DNA from: Planctomycetota bacterium
GTDB lineage: Bacteria > Planctomycetota > UBA8108 > UBA1146
Assembly (NCBI GenBank): GCA_002691835.1
Contig: NZJA01000081.1
Span: 1 to 19,070 of the forward strand
Direction of reading: 5' to 3'
Length of the DNA stretch: 19,070 nucleotides
Under the pieces are notes generated by a model that was not told where the DNA came from, ran no database searches, and was given only the letters and a program-made list of their open reading frames with translations. Position numbers and translations under genes: made by a program. Positions within the stretch are counted from its first letter, which is position 1. Each line of letters begins with the position of its first letter. Positions 15,705 through 19,070 of the stretch are shown one piece after another.

Positions 15705-16642
15705 TTCCCACCTTCTTGTAACTGTGCGGCAATGATCAATGTGATCATTATCGTATTGAAGAACATATGGAAAAAGATGCTGGTCAATAGATTGCCACTT
15801 TTATGGGCCAACCATGCCAGTGCAATTCCAAGGCAGGAAATCGGGAAAATACTGGCGAGGGAATCGTGCATGAGTCCGAAGATGATTCCCGAGATGATTG
15901 CAGAAGTCAGAACTGACCGGTATCCCAATAACCATCTGAACAGTAGTCCACGGAAGAGCAGTTCTTCCAGCCATGGAGCAACAAGTACAATTTGGATGAT
16001 CAGAAAGCTGACCAATGATCGGTCGCTATTGACGAGGGCTTTTCCAAAAAGCGAAACGGCTTCCTGGGGAATCGGTTCATGTCCAAACTGCTGCAGTACA
16101 ATGCCCCAGATCACGGAGATGAGGAGATGAATCGGAATCCACAGGAGGCAAGCGATGGCTCCAGTCTTGAGGCATGAACCGACTGTTCCATGGGCCCCGA
16201 GCAGAACCGAGGGAGTCTCGGGGCGCTGTTTTCGCCAAATCCTGAGATACAGGAGGATCAGTCCAATGAGCCCTCCATTGAAGATCGCCAACGCCTTGAA
16301 CAGAGGCCGAGCCTGCTCGGGTGTCAATAATGTGGCGGGCTCAGCCGCCGCCTTCTCTTCGAGCGGGTCATCGAGCGGGTCATCGAGCGGGTCATCGAGC
16401 ACAGGGTTCGTCTCGGCTCCAGCGGGATCCGGATCCTGGGCCACTTCGGAAGAGGAAGTGACCGTGTTTTCAAGGTCTGCCGTTTCACCAGGATCGATAT
16501 TGGGATCGATATTGGGATCGAGGGCCAACTGGGCAGCGAGGATTTGAAGCAACAGATACAAGCTGAAGAAGACCAGCACCTGAGGACCAGCCCAAGGGGC
16601 TCCCGGTTCTGCAGGAGTCTTCTTCAGTGGTTCTGAGTTCAT
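15701..16642 (-). CDS. CPBP-family intramembrane metalloprotease with acidic repeat linker
   Basis: 313 residues. One N-terminal transmembrane helix (22-40) is followed by an acidic low-complexity stretch (about 41-110) and then the membrane domain. The CPBP (Abi/CAAX protease) motifs are present: EELLFRG with E226-E227 and R231, FGLMH (255-259), and HMFFN with H292 and N296. Family knowledge: members cleave CAAX-type or other membrane substrates, and many sit beside bacteriocin or regulatory genes with an immunity or signalling role. The linker is made of exact in-frame 12-bp DNA repeats (NIDP and DDPL units), unusual for this family. It overlaps thiG before it and the HTH gene after it, each by ATGA, which suggests a protease-regulator unit. 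Start at ATG 16642; a GGAG lies about ten bases upstream. Substrate unknown. Confidence 0.88.
   Translation of the reverse strand: MNSEPLKKTPAEPGAPWAGPQVLVFFSLYLLLQILAAQLALDPNIDPNIDPGETADLENTVTSSSEVAQDPDPAGAETNPVLDDPLDDPLDDPLEEKAAAEPATLLTPEQARPLFKALAIFNGGLIGLILLYLRIWRKQRPETPSVLLGAHGTVGSCLKTGAIACLLWIPIHLLISVIWGIVLQQFGHEPIPQEAVSLFGKALVNSDRSLVSFLIIQIVLVAPWLEELLFRGLLFRWLLGYRSVLTSAIISGIIFGLMHDSLASIFPISCLGIALAWLAHKSGNLLTSIFFHMFFNTIMITLIIAAQLQEGGK
16361..16400 (-). repeat. 12-bp tandem repeat, three exact copies plus a third of a fourth
   Basis: On the plus strand the unit GAGCGGGTCATC stands at 16361-16372, 16373-16384 and 16385-16396, then GAGC. On the coding strand it gives DDPL repeated in the CPBP linker. 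The copies are identical at the DNA level, so the array is recent and probably changes in copy number without breaking the frame. Confidence 0.95.
16491..16521 (-). repeat. 12-bp tandem repeat, two exact copies plus a partial third
   Basis: On the plus strand GGATCGATATTG stands at 16491-16502 and 16503-16514, then GGATCGA. It encodes NIDP units just after the first membrane helix of the CPBP protein. Its sequence is unrelated to the DDPL array 91 bases away. Confidence 0.9.
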
Positions 16643-17439
16643 TCTCCGAGCACTCCTTCAGTGGGGCTGGAGGCTTGAGCGTATCGCCGTTTTGAAATCC
16701 TGCCGGCTCGGGCTGCGAACCAACCTGCGTCGAGGGCATGTCGCATGGCATGAGCCATGGCCACCGGGTTTTGTGCACCAGCAATCCCAGTGTTGAGAAG
16801 AACTCCCTCAGCTCCCAGTTCCATAGCAATGGTGACATCGCTGGCAGTACCCACACCGGCGTCGATGATCACAGGGACATCGAGTTGCTCAAGAATGATG
16901 GAGAGGTTATTGGAATTGAGGATGCCTTGCCCGCTACCGATCGGGGAACCCGCAGGCATCACCGAGGTCGCACCGGCATCTTGAAGCCTTAACGCGAGAA
17001 CGGGATCATCGCTGGTATAGACGAGAACTTTGAAACCATCGTTGACCAGCTCTCGACAGGCTTCGAGTGTTCCGACGGGGTCAGGAAGCAGAGTCTTGCG
17101 ATCTCCGAGAACTTCGAGTTTGACCCAGTCTCCGAGACCGAGTTCCCGTGAGAGTTGGCAAACTCGAATGGCATCCTCTGCATTGAAACAGCCAGCCGTA
17201 TTGGGGAGCAGAAAGTAGCGTTCCCGATCGAGCTGAGAGAGCAGATTGTCGCCGCTGTTCAGGTCGACCCGACGAATGGCGACGGTGACCACTTCACACC
17301 CGGAGGCTTCGAGAGCGGCATTCATCGTCTCAGGATCGCTGTATTTCCCAGTACCGACAAATAGTCTCGACCGAAAAGTGCGGTCGCCCAAAGTCAGGGG
17401 AGTCGGGGTGTTTCCGGATACAGTTTCGCTGGAAGTCAT
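16639..17439 (-). CDS. thiG: Thiazole synthase ThiG
   Basis: 266 residues, the usual size. Signatures: [10 protein letters not shown] at the N-terminus, [18 protein letters not shown] (77-84), WVKLEVLGD with K107 as the likely Schiff-base Lys, [14 protein letters not shown], and [12 protein letters not shown] with [10 protein letters not shown] as the phosphate-binding end of the TIM barrel. Family knowledge: it joins deoxyxylulose 5-phosphate, dehydroglycine and the sulfur from ThiS thiocarboxylate into the thiamin thiazole phosphate, in the cytoplasm. Start ATG 17439, five bases after a GGAGGAGGA stretch that also encodes the ThiS tail. Its stop overlaps the CPBP start as ATGA. No thiO/thiH, thiE, thiF or thiD lies in the window, so the dehydroglycine and ThiS-activating enzymes must be elsewhere. 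Confidence 0.96.
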   Translation of the reverse strand: MTSSETVSGNTPTPLTLGDRTFRSRLFVGTGKYSDPETMNAALEASGCEVVTVAIRRVDLNSGDNLLSQLDRERYFLLPNTAGCFNAEDAIRVCQLSRELGLGDWVKLEVLGDRKTLLPDPVGTLEACRELVNDGFKVLVYTSDDPVLALRLQDAGATSVMPAGSPIGSGQGILNSNNLSIILEQLDVPVIIDAGVGTASDVTIAMELGAEGVLLNTGIAGAQNPVAMAHAMRHALDAGWFAARAGRISKRRYAQASSPTEGVLGE

Positions 17440-17441
17440 AT

Positions 17442-17663
17442 CTATCCTCCTCCGACGATGGTTACCACTTCGATCTGGTCACCCGGCTTCAGCGTCGTTT
17501 CTGCATGAAGTGATCGGGGGACGATCCTCTTATTGCGCTCGACTGCCACAGCAATCGGGTCGATCGGCAAAGAACTCACCAGATCGAGGACCGTTGATTC
17601 GGCCTCGACCTGGTGAGCTTCACCATTCAGTTTGATTTCAAAATCCGTCGTTTTCTCAGGCAT
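17442..17663 (-). CDS. thiS: Sulfur carrier protein ThiS
   Basis: 73 residues with the beta-grasp (ubiquitin-like) pattern: [52 protein letters not shown]. The C-terminal Gly-Gly is the site that ThiF-like enzymes adenylate and load with sulfur for ThiG. The length is typical. It starts 12 bases after the stop of the prenyltransferase-fold gene without a strong Shine-Dalgarno. That leaves no room for a TPP riboswitch immediately upstream. It is followed by thiG with a two-base gap. Confidence 0.95.
   Translation of the reverse strand: MPEKTTDFEIKLNGEAHQVEAESTVLDLVSSLPIDPIAVAVERNKRIVPRSLHAETTLKPGDQIEVVTIVGGG
17445..17453 (-). promoter_or_regulatory. Ribosome binding site of thiG inside the ThiS Gly codons
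   Basis: The GGAGGAGGA on the minus strand serves both as codons for the functional C-terminal glycines of ThiS and as a near-perfect Shine-Dalgarno five bases before the thiG ATG. The thiS stop TAG lies between. This ties thiG translation to thiS and fixes the thiG start. Confidence 0.7.
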
Positions 17664-17675
17664 CGATTGCGGCCG

Positions 17676-19070
17676 TTAATTCGAAGCCCGCGCGAAGCGA
17701 TAATAGACTTCGAGAGTCATCGCGCCGATCGCAGTGTTGTACACTCTGCCGCCGGCGACACCCCATTCACCAATGGGATCCCATGAACCGTCTTCACAGC
17801 CACCGACACGCTGATTTTTGACCAAGGCATCAATCATGGCCTCGTTCCATTCGCGCCATTTGCTGCCACCGATCTGGAACATTGCGTAGGTTGCGTAATA
17901 CCAGTAGTAAAGATTGATCTTCGATTTGCGCTTGCCCTCTTGCGGACGCCATTCCGGAATCTCATCCATCAGCACATTGGTTCCGGCTTTGATGGCATCG
18001 GTATTTGTCTTCTCTCCAGAGAAGATCCGACATAGAACGCCTACCGCTGTCATGCATGAAAGATCTTTGGAGTATGGGTACGGTTCGGGGTAGGACGCCT
18101 GCAACCGAGATCCTTCATCCCCGGGGTTTTCATATCCGCAAATACCAGATCGAGCGGTACAGGATTCAAACCACTTGAGTGCACCTTCGAAGGCGGGGTT
18201 GAAATCCTTGGTTTTGACCTTGATGTAGCGCGACTGGGCACAAACTTTGGCGGTCTTCAGTGCCAACACCATCCAGCCGGTCACGGAGGTGTCATTGCGT
18301 CCTGCCTGATAGTCGTACTTCCAGCCATAACCGGGGTTTTGGGCATTGAGGCACCATTTGGTGGCTCTTGCCACAGAGTTGGAAAGTTTGATCTTGTCCT
18401 GGGACATGAGGAGCAACTCACTCATCGCCATCGTCGCGATGGCGTGATTGTAGATCCACTCATCGGACTCTTCCTGGGGCATCCCGTAAAGCCCATTGAG
18501 CTTGGGATCAGCATTCTTGACTTGCTGTTTGATCATCCAGTCCATCGCCTTGCGCATGACGATGACGAAGTCGGGGAACTCACCACTTTCGTGGGTGTGT
18601 CCAAAGCCCAGAAAAGCGAGCATGGCCAGAGCGGTAACGCCCACGTCATACCCGTCAAATCCATCACCCTGTTCTTGTTCACAACCATCCGGTCTCAAGA
18701 ATCCATTTGATGACCAATGGCCATCGGGATGCTGGTGTCGTTTGAGCCAGTAAAGCGCAGCGAGCACCGCGCTCTCTGTGGCTTCACTTCCACCTTCACG
18801 TGAGAGTGAGCCTTTCCCGAATCGGTTTCCATAGGCACCGGCTCCGGCCCCGGTCATCCCGAAAGCATCATTGAGCTGGTTTTTAATGTTTTTGTTGGTC
18901 TTGTTATTCTTGCTGGTGCCTTTTGGAGTACGACTGATCTTGTCGGGTTTGAGCATCTTGATCGGATCAGTCTTCTGCTTTTCAAGGATTTCAGGCTTGC
19001 GCTCGATGTCCCGTTTTTTGGTCGGGTCATACTTAGGCGGCTTGACCTCTTTCTTGACGATGGTCTTGCG
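17676..19070 (-). CDS. Prenyltransferase/squalene-oxidase-repeat protein with Lys/Pro-rich N-terminal linker (N-terminus beyond the window)
   Basis: The frame is open to the window end; 464 residues are visible. The ATG at 18956 (MLKPDKISRT) is internal, because the frame continues upstream as a Lys/Glu/Pro-rich linker (KKEVKPPKYDP, ERKPEILEKQKTDP). From about 80 residues after that ATG begins an alpha/alpha-toroid repeat domain: ATESAVLAALYWLKRHQHPDGHWSSN, DVGVTALAMLAFLGFGHTHESG, YNHAIATMAMSELLL, GYGWKYDYQ, TSVTGWMVLALKTAK, RVYNTAIGAMTLEVYYRFAR. These QW-like repeats are the squalene cyclase/prenyltransferase fold, but I see no DxDD or other cyclase acid motif. Planctomycetes have many such proteins, usually of unknown role and often with an N-terminal membrane anchor. 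A TonB-like or signalling layout is possible. It is first in the thiSG unit within the window. Confidence 0.85.
   Translation of the reverse strand, partial: RKTIVKKEVKPPKYDPTKKRDIERKPEILEKQKTDPIKMLKPDKISRTPKGTSKNNKTNKNIKNQLNDAFGMTGAGAGAYGNRFGKGSLSREGGSEATESAVLAALYWLKRHQHPDGHWSSNGFLRPDGCEQEQGDGFDGYDVGVTALAMLAFLGFGHTHESGEFPDFVIVMRKAMDWMIKQQVKNADPKLNGLYGMPQEESDEWIYNHAIATMAMSELLLMSQDKIKLSNSVARATKWCLNAQNPGYGWKYDYQAGRNDTSVTGWMVLALKTAKVCAQSRYIKVKTKDFNPAFEGALKWFESCTARSGICGYENPGDEGSRLQASYPEPYPYSKDLSCMTAVGVLCRIFSGEKTNTDAIKAGTNVLMDEIPEWRPQEGKRKSKINLYYWYYATYAMFQIGGSKWREWNEAMIDALVKNQRVGGCEDGSWDPIGEWGVAGGRVYNTAIGAMTLEVYYRFARASN

Noticed and set aside
16353..16400. CRISPR-like array in the 12-bp repeats
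   Set aside because: The repeats are contiguous without spacers, far too short, and are in-frame coding units of the CPBP linker.
17664..17675. TPP riboswitch between the prenyltransferase-fold gene and thiS
   Set aside because: Only 12 bases are available, far too few, and no CUGAGA-type THI-box element is seen there.

Overview
The window comes from a bacterium of moderate GC that very probably decodes UGA as selenocysteine. Several proteins resemble what I know from Planctomycetota: a Lys-rich prenyltransferase/squalene-cyclase-fold protein, a PEGA-domain lipoprotein, a MurD with an unusual glycine-rich first loop, and PKD/repeat secreted proteins. That assignment is from family knowledge, not a search, and is moderate at best.

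Layout. (1) 2-985, plus: 3' end of a secreted PKD-domain protein with four degenerate beta-type repeats, closed by a terminator at 1011-1046. (2) 1261-5764, plus: a two-gene NAD-linked formate dehydrogenase/CO2 reductase. The first subunit is a NuoE-NuoF fusion. The second is a NuoG-like plus molybdopterin catalytic subunit with an in-frame UGA at 4061-4063 at the catalytic Sec/Cys position, followed by a SECIS-like hairpin. A naive ORF caller splits this gene in two. (3) 5757-8596, plus: an M48 membrane metalloprotease and an ArnT/PMT-like glycosyltransferase, chained by short overlaps to the formate dehydrogenase. (4) 12732-8539, minus: PEGA lipoprotein, murD, radA and a PAP2 phosphatase, the last converging on and overlapping the glycosyltransferase. 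(5) 12844-14214, plus: a YkgJ-type cysteine-cluster protein and a TPR lipoprotein, followed by two strong hairpin terminators. (6) 14328-14750: a spacer without a convincing gene, rich in inverted repeats and holding a minus-strand terminator. It may be a structured RNA or a long 3' UTR. (7) 19070-14751, minus: a probable operon of a prenyltransferase-fold protein (N-terminus outside the window), thiS, thiG, a CPBP intramembrane protease and a tandem-HTH/S24-like regulator. The last three junctions are very tight: thiS/thiG share a stop/RBS region, and thiG/CPBP and CPBP/HTH both overlap by ATGA.

How the genes work together. The formate dehydrogenase pair can pass electrons between formate and NAD(H) through an FMN and a chain of Fe-S clusters. 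ThiS and ThiG act together to build the thiamin thiazole ring. The membrane protease and the regulator with an apparently dead S24 domain are the most intriguing pair, because they are translationally coupled to thiazole synthesis with no obvious reason. I see no tRNA, rRNA, CRISPR array, transposon or phage gene.
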